From Hyparrhenia diplandra (lineage: Eukaryota; Streptophyta; Magnoliopsida; Poales; Poaceae): a stretch of 64,000 bases of DNA. Below the pieces are notes generated by a model, which saw only the letters and a program-made list of their open reading frames with translations, did no database searches and was not told the DNA's origin. The stretch is from the NCBI GenBank assembly GCA_015847255.1, contig JADLZK010010889.1:1-64000 (forward strand), read 5' to 3'. Positions 43,961 to 56,499 of this stretch are shown here, piece after piece. Both the position numbers and the translations under genes were made by a program. Position 1 is the first letter of the stretch; every line of letters starts with the position of its first letter.

Positions 43961-46793
43961 GGGGCGCCGCGCCACGCGGTCGATCTGGGGAGGCGGCGGC
44001 GGCCACTGGGCCTCCATCCGGATCCGGTGACGACCACCACCTCCTTCCAGCCAAATCATCTTGTTGAGTCGTCCTCCCGGCTCTTTTCCTTCATCTCCTC
44101 GTGCCCCCTCTCTAGATGGCGACTACCAGTGAGATCTGGAGCAGGGATGTAGCTCCGGCCAGATCTGGAGCAGGGGGGCGGTGCCGCCTAGATTTGAGTG
44201 GATGGAGGAAGAAGATAGAGATGGGGGATGGTGTAGGACGAGCGGTGCCCGCCGAGGTGGACGAGACGAGAGGGAGGTGACGGTAGGGAAGAAGGGGGCG
44301 AACCTTGGATGGAGACGAGAGGGAGGTGACGGTAGGGTTAACTTGGGCCTAGATGGAGACAAGAGGGATGCACATAGTACATGTTAACTTGGGCCTGCCA
44401 GGTTTCCAGCCCAAATATACGTCCGCTGTATTGCCTCTTCTTTTATTATTATCCGTGACACGTTTTTCCGAGAAGAGTCACTGATATGTCTACGTATCAG
44501 TGACGTGTGTAGACAAAATGCATCGCTTTTCTTATCAGTGACGCGTCTTGTTCACCCACTTCACTGATACGCCTATATCTGTGACGCCGCCGAGAAATAC
44601 GGCGTCACATATTTTATCAGTGACGCTTTTTTGTGCGCAAGGGTCACTGATATGTTGCTATTAGTGACGCGTATTGTTCCTAAAGCATGGGCAACAGCTA
44701 ATCAGTGACGCGTCTCGTTAACCCGCGTCACTGATATTCTTTTAGTGACGCGTTTTGTTTCTGAGTCACTAATCAAGGCGTCACTGATAAGCTTTTTCTG
44801 GCATAGTGCAGTTTTGGACGACACTAAAAATCTTTTTGTGGTAGTGAATTTATCTGTTATTCATCTACTTTTGCCACACAAGTTAATCATTTGGATAAAT
44901 CAATACTTCTAAATATTGAAATACACGTTTGCAACATGCACGCACAAACTATATGTGCCCTTGTGCCACCAGCTGTGGATCGAGGTAACCTACTAGCTTA
45001 CTGTTGAGTCCACGGAAAAGTTTTTTTGGCCGAAAAAAATAAGGTGAACAAAGCCTAGGTTCTGGAACGTTTGTTGTGCCGAACGTACATGGAAACCAAA
45101 GAAACAACCACAAGAACATTAAACATTTACATAGTGGCCGGCAGGTTGGGTACTCTGTCCATCAGCTGGATCACGACCCAACAGCTTGAGTGCGATCTAG
45201 TAACAGGAAAAAGCATACGCGTCCGTTCCCTTCAAAGATTTGCAAATAAATCTGTGCTTGGCCACACTGTCCATGAATGGTCTGGTACAATTATCCGTGC
45301 TTTATACTGTCCCCACTCGAGTCCTTGTCTCTCACTTTTGCTGACTAGTAGCTAGTGCTCTTTAACTTTCAATAGATTCTTTAATCTACTCTTTATAAAG
45401 AAATTAATGTTATGCAGCTACCTTTACCCCTAGCATGCGACGCTATTATCCTGACTCAGTGTGAATCATCGTCGCACTTTATCTAAGGGTAGCTCCACAG
45501 TGTTCTAAGAGCTAGCTCACAGAATATTTTATTCAATAAAAAGAGGAGAGAGTGATAAGCTAGCTCATCATGAAGAGCTAAGCTCACACATTTTTCTATT
45601 ATTCATATGTCTGTACTTACACATTTTTTATATATGAGCATTGTTAGGTTACTTCATTTTTATTTTTATGTTCATATAAGCTATCAAGTTGACTTTTTTT
45701 TTTTATGTTGTCCTAAGCCCACTACTACCTAAAATATTTTCGGTGACGGGCAATTTTTATTTTCCATGATGGGCAAACGGGCCCGTCGCGGTGATGAGGT
45801 CACGGTAAATCGTGGTTTAACCGCGGACGGCCCTTTTGCCCGATTTGTTAATAGATTTTCCGTGGCGGGCCTGTTACATACACCTGTCACGGTTAATGCT
45901 TTGAAAAAAAAAAAATAAAGAAAGAACCCCGGACAGGCCCGCCAAGCCCATCCACGGGCCCGACGAGCCCATCTAGGGCTACACCATCGGGAGCTCCTCT
46001 GCGCCGCCAGATCCCGAAGAAGCCCCTGCAGAACCGTCGGCCAAGGCCAAGAAGAAGGTCCACCACGGGTTCGACGACATCCTCGGCGTTGACGCCGACT
46101 AGTGGGGCGACGAGAACAGGAGGATGGCCACCGAAGCTGAGAGTAGCCGACCCACGCGCTGCGCCTCCACCACGGGGATCCACTACTACGGGAATGATTA
46201 ACCGTGGCGGGCTTTTTGCTTTTTCGTGGTGGGCATTGTGTCCGCCACGGAGCTAGGGTCACGGTTAATCGATCGATTAACCATGGCGGACCCCATGCCC
46301 GCCATGGAAAATATATTATTAACCCGTGGCGGGCTTTTAACAAAAACCGCCACGGTTAATAGATTAACTCCATGGCGGGCATCGTTATGCGCCCGCCATG
46401 GTTAATGTATTAACCATGGCGGTTTTTATAATATGCCCGCCACGGTTAAGAAATTCAGGATTAATAAAAAAAAAAAATCAAAAATATTATAAAATTGTAA
46501 ATTGTGATTTAAGCCACATATTAAATAATAAAATAAGAGAATATTCACATAAATCTTGAACATATGCATCACAATTTAACATTCAACTAACATGCACATT
46601 CATTTATACACACTTAGAGTTTAAAAGTGATGACTGTACACATCACAATTTACAAAAACTCGATCCAACGATCGATTGCTCAAACAAGTTTAGCTAGCTA
46701 GGTTACAACTCGGGTCATCCCACGTATAGTCCTTCATGTCCAGCGCATTTCTCCAAATCCCGTAGTTCCCATAAGTCCTCGCTTCTAGCAAGG

Positions 46794-48544
46794 TCATTTG
46801 TTAGGGTCGAAGAAATGGCCGGTAGGTAGCACAACGTCCTCAATGACGCACCTACAGATGGCGCCAACCAGTTTCTTGAACGTAAGGTCGTCCAAGCCTT
46901 TCATCCAAAAAAAATCCGTGGTTTTCTTCGTCAGCTGGCGCCACGTAGTACGGTACACGTCACTGCGGGATATGAAGCTACAGGTATACAAACCACACAG
47001 GTTGGTTCCAAAAGGCTGCTTACCGCACTGCATGCACGATATATGTACCAGAAAATGGTTAGAATATTATGAGACCATTCAATATGGGCGAGCAAACGAG
47101 AGTAATGCTACATATATATATACCACGAAATCTCACGATCTTCATTTGGTTCCCATGTTTTGTTTGCGTATGGGCTGCCTCGATCGTATGACTCTGAGTC
47201 GTAATAATCCTTGTAAGCCCCTGCACGAAATCCCTCGGTGTCATGACTTACGGAAGTTTATGGTATGAAATAGTATACAAGTGTCGTGACTTTACGGTTG
47301 CAAGGACTCTTCAAAATGTTTATAGAGGCCTTTTGGCGTATTATATAACGAAGTCGAGCCTAAGGGCACATCCATCCCGAGGAAAGATTAGCCAAGTAAT
47401 CCGGTGGCCGGTGTGTCCGTTGTTTGTATACCGGCAAGGCTACACCATTTTATTTGATTAGAGATAGATTCGTGTGTTCAAAAAATAAAAAGTATTATTG
47501 CTTTTGACTTATTTGATATGTTGGGCATAAGAACGACCATACAGGCCGGCCCTTTGATCTTCTTCATGCACTTGCGGATGTAGTCGCCATCCATCTCTAA
47601 CTTTTGCATCGCACAAACTTTTATAGTGTTTATATTGTTCGGCCTTGCCCTGCTTCTTGAGCTCTTGGTTCCTCTGGGTCTCCATCCAGAAATGAGAAAA
47701 ATATGCCACGTCTATATACGCTGGACATAGAAACACAACTGACTCATGCATCGTTCGGGCTATCAATGCTTGCATCCCCGCAAGCACATGTGGTCACGTC
47801 ATTATAGAATCGAAGAGCTAGAATTAGTGGTGTACGGCGCGTAATGATCGGTAAACAAACTCACGCAGCATAGAGGGTGACAACGGATTGGTCGAGGTCC
47901 TCGGGCGCCGTAGCAAACCGCCACATTTCGTCGAAGCCTAGTGGCGGTGAAATGTCCTCCTCCAAGTTAAAGAGCTCTTTAGGAACCCCCGAAATGAAAC
48001 TCCGTCACCCCCCGATCAACTACATGCTGATATACTAGGTGGAACCTGCGAGTGTCCCACTCCTCTTCCTCGATTAGCTGGCCCTTGGGCACCATGAACT
48101 TGCCAAGCTCAAACCAGTCTGGGCAGTCGTCCGGCTGACCCATTGTCCCCGCCGATGGGGTACATAATTCCTATACGAAGGAGATGTATATTAGCATCAT
48201 CTAGGGTACGCACGCATACGTAATATGTCCGGCTAAGTTTGGTTGAGATTATCACGCATATACGTACCTAGTCTTGCCGGCCTTCACGGCCCCCGGGTTC
48301 GCTAGCCGATCTCGAGGTCCTTTTCTCTCTCCGCCAGCTCCGCCCCGTCGCAATCATCTAAGTATTTGGAGGTCAGGGCAAGAACTTCCTCATCTTCTTT
48401 TGATAGCTTCTTCTTCTTCGGGCGCTTTGGGGGAGCATTCGACCTCATTGTCCTTCCGATCGCTCTAAGGCGGTGTTGAGAATCCTTGCATGTGTATAAG
48501 TTAGCCATGTATTTTTTTGCTATACCCGTCACATGTGTTGACAT
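46794..48544 (-). pseudogene. Ulp1-like cysteine protease (peptidase C48) region of the CACTA
   Basis: The frame at 47033-46794 begins MQCGKQPFGTNLCGLYTCSF, which matches the active-site cysteine region of Ulp1-like proteases carried by plant CACTA and Mutator elements (Cys in LCG). Upstream frames (47787-47509 and 48544-48302) are charged and acidic, with KKLSKEDEEVLAL, and probably link it to the TNP1-like part. The catalytic His and Asp were not located because the frame is broken between 47040 and 47500. The usual enzyme removes SUMO; its role in transposition is not established. Confidence 0.7.
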
Positions 48545-48571
48545 TAGGCACCAATTAATGCATAGTACCTG

Positions 48572-50609
48572 TCACATTTTCTGAAACCTCCTCAACCATT
48601 GGGCGCTTGAACGGCGTGGGAGGACGGTGAGCCACCTTGTTAGGAGAAGGTGTCCTCTTGCCCGAGCCGTGAGTTGGTGTCTTGCCACCGTCTTCTTCTT
48701 CCGGTTCTTCCGGAGGTGGGTTCGAACGAGGACTTCCACCACCTCGGCCACCATCTTCTCCTTTCGGTGGGTTCGGACGAGGACTTCCCGCACCTCGGCC
48801 ACCATCATTGTCGTTATCATCATCATCGCCATCGCCACGGGAAGGGGGAGAAGGAGGGGGGAGCTGCGGTCGCTACCGTCGGAGGTGGTGTCGTCGGTTT
48901 CAACGGGCAATGTCTTCCTTGTTCCATAGGTACTCCCCCTCCCACCGAAGGTCCTTGAGTCTTGTTTCTCCTCTTTCACCAGGATATCAATCTCCTCATC
49001 ACCAAGGCCTGGTTGTACCCATTGCGGAAGAACGAAGACGTACTCGGGTTGGACCGGCTCGTTATTGTACAACATATCATGCCGTGGTGGACACACCACG
49101 GCAGTGGCCACCTCCTTCTTCTTTCCATTCCCGCCAGCGGGTATATAGAGAATGCCCGCCGCGGGTTCGACGAGATCGTCGATCGGGTTCTTGCTAGCTC
49201 CAGCAGAGGTACTCACACCTTGGATGTTGGAAATACCTTTCTTCGTTAATACCTCTTCTATTTTCTTCTCGACTATGTCCTTTATGGCTTCCTCATAGCC
49301 TTGCATCCTAAGGTTATCCTTGTACCGCCTCGTGTGGTAGTTGCCCGCATCGGATGCCCAGGAATCCACGGTCTTCCGGCTATACCTCGAGCCCCGGCCC
49401 CGAACCCGGCCACGGTGCTCGGGTCTTCCGATTGCCTCGGTTGGCTCGTCGTGCTCCCTCCTAGGTTGGAACTCCCCGCTCCTTGGCCTCTTTGACACGC
49501 ATCACCTTCTTCTCCACCTCGTCAACCTTTGGGTCATTGTACTTGGACGTGTTGTCAGTCTTCTGCTTCTTGGGCTGACGGGCATAGAAGAAGTCACGTG
49601 CCCTCTCAGGAAGGGCTAGCAACGGATTCTCTATCCCTTTCTCAGCGTCCTCCCTTTCTTTTCGCCGCCATTCACCCTTATGACCGGCATATCCTACCAT
49701 GCCGAGGTTGTGCCTGAGTTCGTTCTTCTTTGCGAGTTCTTTACCCATTTTTGACCTGGCCGCATACTCTTCGTTGGTCGTAAGGTTGACGAACTCATCC
49801 TGCATCGTTGGTTTTTAAGAAGTTGTAGGCTTGAAGTGGTGACTTGCCCTTCTGCACATAGTTTGTGTACAGATGGTTCTCGTAGGGTGCGAAGCGCTTT
49901 GCTTGCAACGGACCACACATACTTCTTGCATTTCTTTTTCTCAAAGCCTGCCTCTGGCCCTGGATAATGGAAGAGGACTTTCACGCCTTTCCACACCTTC
50001 TTCTTCAGCCCGTCCGGAACATTCCTCCAGTCTACGTAAGTGATGGGCACACTTTCCTTGGCTACAATGGAGATCTGGTTGCCATAAATGGCCCTGATAT
50101 TTTCCGGCTCCACGGGATCTCCATTCGGCCCTATCCTCAATATATTACGCACCACCTCGGCTTTCTGGTGCCTCCCATGCTGGCCTCTTTTCAAGCGACT
50201 TCTTGGAGGTGGTGGTCACCGAAGTCTTTGGGGTGGGACCGATTCCTACCCCCCGGCGACTGAGCTCTCTCTTCACCAAACTCTAGACGGAGAGGCTCCA
50301 ATGGTAGCTCGTCACGACAACAACTAAAATTAGTCGTGTACTTACATGAGGCACACGACGTTGTGTTTGTCGTATTCTTACCTTTTTGGTTCCAGGCTAT
50401 GCACTCTGAGAACCCTGTGTGTAGGGCTCCTCGGGTTGCCGGCCCGGGATCAATTTCCTCCTCCCTAGGACGTTTCTTCTCGGCCTCGGTGGTGGTGTCA
50501 ACTCTTCGCTCACGTATCCCTTTGTCAGAGGAAGAATCGGACGTGGAGGCCACATCCTCCTCGCCCGGGCACCCATTGCACGATCTTTATCGGTTGGTTC
50601 GGATGCCAT
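48572..50609 (-). pseudogene. CACTA TNP1/Ptta-En/Spm-like protein, frameshifted
   Basis: Overlapping minus-strand frames form one protein. 50609-50191 is the N-terminus. 50194-49694 holds IRAIYGNQISIVAKESVPIT, VDWRNVPDGLKKKVWKGVKV and KYVWSVASKALRT. 49805-49461 holds FVNLTTNEEYAARSKMGKEL, and 49498-48572 holds a Pro/Arg-rich tail with a coiled coil (EAIKDIVEKKIEEVLTKKG). This layout is that of the second gene of grass CACTA elements, whose En/Spm counterpart (TnpA) binds subterminal repeats. Frame changes occur near 49720, 49480 and 48850. Confidence 0.82.
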
Positions 50610-50869
50610 TGGATTCTACGGAACACACAGAGCAATTTATTATAGTAATTTATAGTGAAAGAGTAAAGTACAGCGGTAGTATGATTACGTATATAGTTTT
50701 CCATTTTACATATAGTAGTTACCAAAAAAAAAAAAACAAAAAAATTTACAAAAATAGATAAAATAGGTACATATTTTTCTTTTTTACATAGTACATACAA
50801 AAAATATAAAAAATAAACAAAAAAATGTGTAACAATAGTAGTATGTAGTATCACAGAGTCATCTCGTAA

Positions 50870-51065
50870 CATTTTATTATTGAATTCTCGTTATGATTAC
50901 ATAGTTTTCCATTTTACATATATAGAGTAGTTTCAAAAAATACAAAATGTAAACTAAAAATACAAAAAATGTCTACAAATACAAATAAAAATATGCAAAA
51001 AATACAAAAATTAACAAAAAAATATGTAAGAATACAAAAATTGTGTAAAAATACAAATTTGGCTC
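50870..51065. repeat. A-rich low-complexity tract (AATACAAA units)
   Basis: Repeated TACAAAAA/AATACAAA segments without gene content, in the gap between the two CACTA genes. Confidence 0.7.
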
Positions 51066-51228
51066 GGAAGTACCCAATTATCCTTATCACATCGCGTCTA
51101 AACTGGTTGCTTGTATATGATATACAAGCCGTCCTCGCTTAGCCGCCGACGTATGGGGACATTTCATCATCGCCGCTGCCTCGGCTTTTTAAATTATTCA
51201 CATCATCGCATATGCCCTTTGTCTCGGG

Positions 51229-51640
51229 ACTAAGTATACAAATAGTTCGATCATCATATAAGTATAGAAAGTAGAGGTAGAAAAGAGGTAGACAGAGAGC
51301 CACCACATATCAAAATAGTAGAGAAAAGCATAATTTTGAGCAGAGAGCCACCAGCGGCTAGCTAGGACCCAAATCAAAACAAGAGAGAGATCTCCTAAAA
51401 TAACCGTCACGCAAAATCAAACCCTATATATACATGGGCACTGCCCAGAAAGCGGCTAAGTCCCCGCCGCCGCTTTGTTTCTTCCTCGAAGGGCTGCCAA
51501 AATTTTGAAGCGCCTCTGTCATCATATAAGTATAGAGAGTAGAGGTAGAAAAGAGGTAGACAGAGAGCCACCACAAATCAAAATAGTAGAGAAAAGCATA
51601 ATTTCGACAAATGTATAGGAGGGGCAGAGAGCCACGACAA
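51229..51640. repeat. Direct repeat of ~105 bp inside the CACTA
   Basis: 51250-51350 and 51520-51625 share ATCATATAAGTATAGA, AAGAGGTAGACAGAGAGCCA and AGTAGAGAAAAGCATAATTT in the same order. They flank the arm of an inverted repeat (51396-51490). Confidence 0.85.
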
Positions 51641-52489
51641 ATCAAAATACCAAGTTCATCTCAATTTGGCCGGATTCAACATCACAGGCAGTGGCATATG
51701 CTCAGTTTTTGCATGATTTGGCATCACAGTAGCATCATAGGCGAAAAAAAATTTGTATCACAAGAGCATCACAAAGTAGCATCCCCAAAGAAGAAAGAAA
51801 AAATCACGGTAGCATCACAGGATGCAAAATCCTCACAAGGCACGGGAGCACGATGAGGAGGAGCTCGGGAGGCGGCGAATCACAGAGCTCGATGGAGAGG
51901 CGACGAGGAGGAAGTGCTCGACGGGGAGGCGGCGGGGACCACGACGGCGGCGGCGGAGCACCCGGTGGCTAGGGTTTCCGACCCGGCGAGGACGAGGAGG
52001 TCGGCCGGGGAGGTGCCGGAGAGGAGGACGTCGACGGGAGGCGGCGGGGAGGAGGAGGAGCGATGGGGAGGCGGTGGGGAGGGAGGAGCGCGATGGGGAG
52101 GGCGGCCGGGAGCACGACGGCGGCGGCGAAGAACCCGGTGGCTAGGGTTTCCAGCCCCGGCGAGGAGGAGGAGCGCGACGGGAGGCGGTCGGGAGGAGCA
52201 GGTCGACGGAGAGGCGTCGGGGGAGGGGCGGAGGGGAGGCGAGGCGCTCGGTGGCGCACGAAGGATGCGGAGGCGGAGAATGGGGAGGCGCGCGGGCGCT
52301 CAAAAATTTCGGAGCTCTTCGGGAAGAAACGGCAGCGGCGGCGAGACTTAGCCGCTTTCGGGCACCGCCCACGTATATATAGAGTTTGATTTTGCGTGGC
52401 GGTTATTTTACAATGCCCGCCACGGAAAATCGATTAACCGTGGCGGGCATTGTAAAATAACCACCACGCAAAATCAAACTCTATATATT
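51396..52489. repeat. Three-armed inverted repeat with a 52 bp hairpin at 52374-52489
   Basis: 52374-52425 and 52438-52489 are inverted copies with about one mismatch and a 12-base spacer; each contains GCGTGGCGGTTATTTTACAA and its CCGCCACGG neighbour. The segment 51396-51490 is an inverted copy of about 52320-52410. The middle (51880-52330) is GC-rich and has an internal direct repeat around GGTGGCTAGGGTTTCC. Another CACTA end of the same family inserted head-to-head would explain it. Confidence 0.8.
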
Positions 52490-52724
52490 AATTTAAAAAA
52501 TTTATATCAATTCAAATGTTGATTAAAAAATTCTGATTTTTTTATGTGGCCTTCCTATGAGTATATGTACCCATGAAAAATATGAAACTAGAATTTTGAA
52601 TAGTTTTTGCATGATTTAAAAATACAGTCTTTAATTGACAAGTTTCGAGTCGTTTTAAGATGTAGATCGAGTCGGGAGTCGATTTCGAGAAAGTGCGGCG
52701 ATCTCCAATATATTTTTGGTTCCA

Positions 52725-55700
52725 TTACATAAATGTCGTGACATACATATTTGGTTCCATTACATATTTGGTTCTATTACAAAAGGATCGACTTTTTTTT
52801 TTTTTTGCCGGGGCTGCCACCGTCTTCTTCTCGACCGTCCGGTGCGGCACCAGGGGCTTTGTCTTGGTCCCGAGGACATTCCACCACACGCGTGTCTCGA
52901 CTTCCTTGATCTTGGTTGGATGATCGGTAAAGAGCGTAAACTCTCGCGTAGTTGTTGTACTCTTCAGGTGACTCGCACTCCATCGGCTCCCACGATCCTT
53001 TGCTTCCTTCCCACGACCGCATGTAGTTGCTTTTTGCCCCGCGATTTGGGCTTGGGGTAGTAGGCTACCCAGGCCACGCGAGTACCCACTCATCATCTCC
53101 GCATTTTTTCGAAATGAACGGTGGTTAACCCAACCGCCCACGCCAACCGTTGGCTTGACCCACCGGCACCGGAAAATGGGTATCGTAGGTCTCGCCATAA
53201 TCAAGTTCCCAAATCTCTTGGATTTGCCCATAGTATGTCTTTAGTTCCTTGGTGGCCATGTCCATGCCCTCATACCGAACGCCGCTGTTTACGGACGCGC
53301 TCTTGTTGTCTTTTTCTTTCGTGTGGAACCTGTATCCATTGATGTCGTAACCTTGCCATGTGATGATTTGGCTAGATGGGCCGTATGCAAGCATTGATTC
53401 TTCAAGATCTGCGTTTAGGGGTATCTCTCGTTCTCGATCCACGTTGTGAAATTCAACTTGTGTTGTCTCGGTACCCACCCCTCTCAGGCGCCGGCCACGC
53501 TTTGCTGCGAATTTCCTCCAGATGCTTCTTCGGCCCACGTTTCCATTGATACTAACGGTTCCAGCGCTGTCATGGGCTTCTTCGATTGTTTTTTTTTTTT
53601 TTTTCGTGGTCTATATCGGTTCGTACTTTCCTCCCCGCAAGCAGCCCATCCCGATGGTTCTCGCCGTGCGGGTGTTCGGGTAGGCCGATTGCATTTCCAT
53701 CTCGGATGTATCTAGTGCAAGAAGTTAACGGACTCCATTGTTGGGTATGCACGGTTAAGGATGGATCTCGTTAAGAGAGGACATGAACCGCCTCGTTCAT
53801 CCACATCTCGTGCAGGTAGAGAGGCCCAGTTCTTCTATTTGATCGACCATGTGTATCATGAGGTGTGGCATAATATCGAAGAAAGACGGTGGTAAGCACA
53901 TCTCAAGTCGGCATATAGTCTCCGTGATGAACTCTTTCGGTGCGTGGAGGTCATTTTCAGCGATGACCTTCTCTGCGTGATGCGATTAAAAAGTAGCACG
54001 GGCGTGTAACGGCCATCTTCAAGAACTCTGGGCCAATGCACCTAATCACAATTGGAAGGAACACCGTCGGCAAGATGACATGGCAGTCATGGGCCTTCAA
54101 GTTTGACGATTCGTGTCTTTCATCGATACAATGCTCTTGAGGTTAGAATGTAAAACCGGTCGGCACTTTCACATCCCCGAGCCATTTGCAAAAATCCCTC
54201 TTTTCATCCCGTGTCGATTGTAGCTCGCGGGCCTGGAAGGTCGACTTTTCCGCTATTCCCCGAGGGTTTGGCGTGAAGTTCGGCCCTGATGCCCATGTCG
54301 GCAAGATCCCGACGTGACCTGACACCGTCCTTTGTCTTATTCTTGATATCTAGGAACACCCCGACCAAGCTCTCGAAGAGAATCTTTCGTAGATGCATGT
54401 TATCGACAAAGATGGGGTGTATGGAGCATCTTCCGGTATGGTAGGTACTTGAAGAAAATCGGCCGCTTCTTGAATGGGACTTTGGGCAAGCGCCGGCCGA
54501 GTGGGTTCTCGCTTCGCTTTCGCTTACGCTTCGCCGCTTCTTCTTCTTTGCTTTGCTATTTTGTTCCGCTTTCGCTTCTTCTTTTCCTTTGGCCCACCGG
54601 CTTTCTTCTTCTTTCCGAACTCGTGGTTTATGTTCTTCACCATTTCAAACACCTTTGGCCCGTACTTTACCCTTTCTGGCTCCTCCGTTGATGTCTCAGG
54701 CTCGCCGTCAAAGTACTCATCCATCGAAGTTTCCCGGTACTGTGTTCTTTGTAGAGGAATTTATGATGCTTCATATACACCGTCTTTTGGGATCCACTAA
54801 GGTAAATGGAGCAGGTATTCTCAATGCAAACTGTGCAAGCTGTCTTCCCCTTAATCTGCCCCGACAATGAAAAGAGAGCAGGGTAATCAGCGATGGTGGC
54901 CATTATCATTGCCTTTAGAGTGAACTTCTTCTTTTAGGACGCATCCATAATGTCAACCCCTTTCCACGATTCCGCCATTTCCTCCATTTTGGCTCAATGA
55001 GCACATCTATATCATTGCCGGGCTGCTTTGGTCCGAAAATGAGCATGGCCGTGAGAAGATATTTGCGCAGGAGACACTCGTAGGGAGGCAGGTTGAATAT
55101 GGTGAGGGTGACCGGCCAGGTGTCTTTGCGCGTACTCACCGAAGTCTCCGAACGGATTCATCCCGCCAGTACTCATTGCGAATCTTACGTTCCTAGGCTC
55201 GCCCCTAAAATCCGGAAACATTTCATTGATGCGTTTCCACGTTTTGGCATCCGAGGGGTGTCGTAGCTTGCCATCGCCCTTTGTGCGTTCGGCCGATGCA
55301 TGCCGGGACATCGCCTTGGCATCCTCCGGGTTTCCAAAAATTGTGCGTAGGCGATCCGGGATGGGTAGATACCACACCGATAGGGCGGGGATCTTCCTCT
55401 CGTGTAACCATCTTCTTCCTTGTCCTCGGGAGGTGGCATCCGCTTCTTGCCCGTCTTACGCTTCTTGGGCCCCCTCGATGGTCCCTCCTCATCGGTGGCA
55501 CGGCCCGGCATTCCTCTTGTAACGACTCACGCCGCATCGCTGACAGATTCCGCAAGTCCGCATAGTTACCCGGTATAGAATACAATGGTTAGGACACGCA
55601 TAAAACTTCCTAAGCTTCATGGCCACGGGATCGAATCAGCTTCTTCGCCCGATAGGTATTGGCGGGCACCTTATTCTCTCGGGTAAAACATTGTCACCGA

Positions 55701-56385
55701 GATACCGTAACAGTCATTGAAGCTCGTGTGTGACCACCCGTGGCGAGCCTTCATCATCAACATCGTTAGGTTAAAACGTAGCACCGTGCCTTCGCCGGAC
55801 ATTTGTCGTCATCTTTGTAGAGAGGGTCAATTGCCGCCGCTTCATCTGTCTAAAATTCTCGAGCCATCTTGGATTGCCAAACAACACGTCATCTTCATCT
55901 TTGAGGTTAGCAATTTCCTAAAAGAGCAAAGCATCCTCGGGCGACATGTCATCAACTACCGATTTGTTCACCATCATCTCCACCCGCATTGTCTTCTACC
56001 ATGTCTTCAAGCAGTTCATCTACGGTGATGTAATCACGATTATCAACTTGTTCTCGTCCTTCGTCCACCACCGGTGTTTCCGTCGTTGCAGTCAATGACG
56101 GGGGTCCTCCAGATGAACCGGCCACGACACTCGGTTCTTTTTCACCATGATACTTCCACACGGTGTACCTCGGCTCCCCGATGAAACCATATCGCAGCAA
56201 GTGCTCCACGACGACATCATCCTTGTGTAAGAACATATGCTTGCACCGATAGCGGGCACACCATTTCTTCCGAACCCGACCGATTCGATGCTTCGTGGGG
56301 CGACGGGCATAAACTTCTTACGCACATCATCAACGAAATCCATACTGATCCTCGGCCTGTACATCCAATCCCTATTCGGCGCCAT
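52725..56385 (-). pseudogene. CACTA TNP2-type transposase (Transposase_21, DUF4218, DUF4216), frameshifted
   Basis: Starts MAPNRDWMYRPRISMDFVDD (56385). Then VVEHLLRYGFIGEPRYTVWK (56236 frame), the Transposase_21 core (55377: MWYLPIPDRLRTIFGNPEDA; NVRFAMSTGGMNPFGD; then, in the next frame, WPVTLTIFNLPPYECL and FGPKQPGNDIDV), a DUF4218 portion (near 54120-53860, LKAHDCHVIL and CIGPEFLKMAV) and DUF4216 (53538-53125: ITWQGYDINGYRFHTKEKDN; YYGQIQEIWELDYGE; then PIFRCRWVK). At least five frame changes are seen. Intact relatives excise and insert the element. The N-terminal order is standard for grass CACTA. Confidence 0.9.
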
Positions 56386-56499
56386 GACGGCCTGCTCAAA
56401 TTAATTAAACCAAACCAAAGAGAGCGATCGATGATTAGAGATCGAAGTATCGATGATTAGAGAGAGTTAACTAAAGTGCAAAAGAGGAATACGAGAGAG

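Larger units (their letters stand above)
40121..44808. mobile_element. Nested CACTA element with captured host exons (TSD CAG)
   Basis: It starts CACTATGCCAGAAAAGCTTA and ends TAAGCTTTTTCTGGCATAGTG, near-perfect inverted repeats, with CAG on both sides (40118-40120 and 44809-44811). Subterminal repeats are ATCAGTGACGCGT (about ten per end). No transposase is encoded, so it depends on another element. The 3.5 kb interior (40500-43960) is not repeat-like and carries short exon-like blocks with splice sites on the minus strand. The host sequence is the outer CACTA at 39088. Confidence 0.93.
39088..44846. mobile_element. Outer CACTA element in the copy C NLR flank (TSD AAT), hosting a nested CACTA
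   Basis: The left end CAATGGCACAAAAATGATTT (a decayed CACTATCACAAACATGATTT) and the inverted right end CACTACCACAAAAAGATTTT match, with AAT on both sides (39085-39087 and 44847-44849). Copies A and B show the empty site (GTTAAAATTTCTC). Subterminal GCCTCTGAAAATCGATTAAC-type repeats relate it to the 9533 element. Only about 1.07 kb is its own sequence (39088-40120 plus 44809-44846). A plus-strand frame at 39450-39776 is open but unrecognised. Confidence 0.85.
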
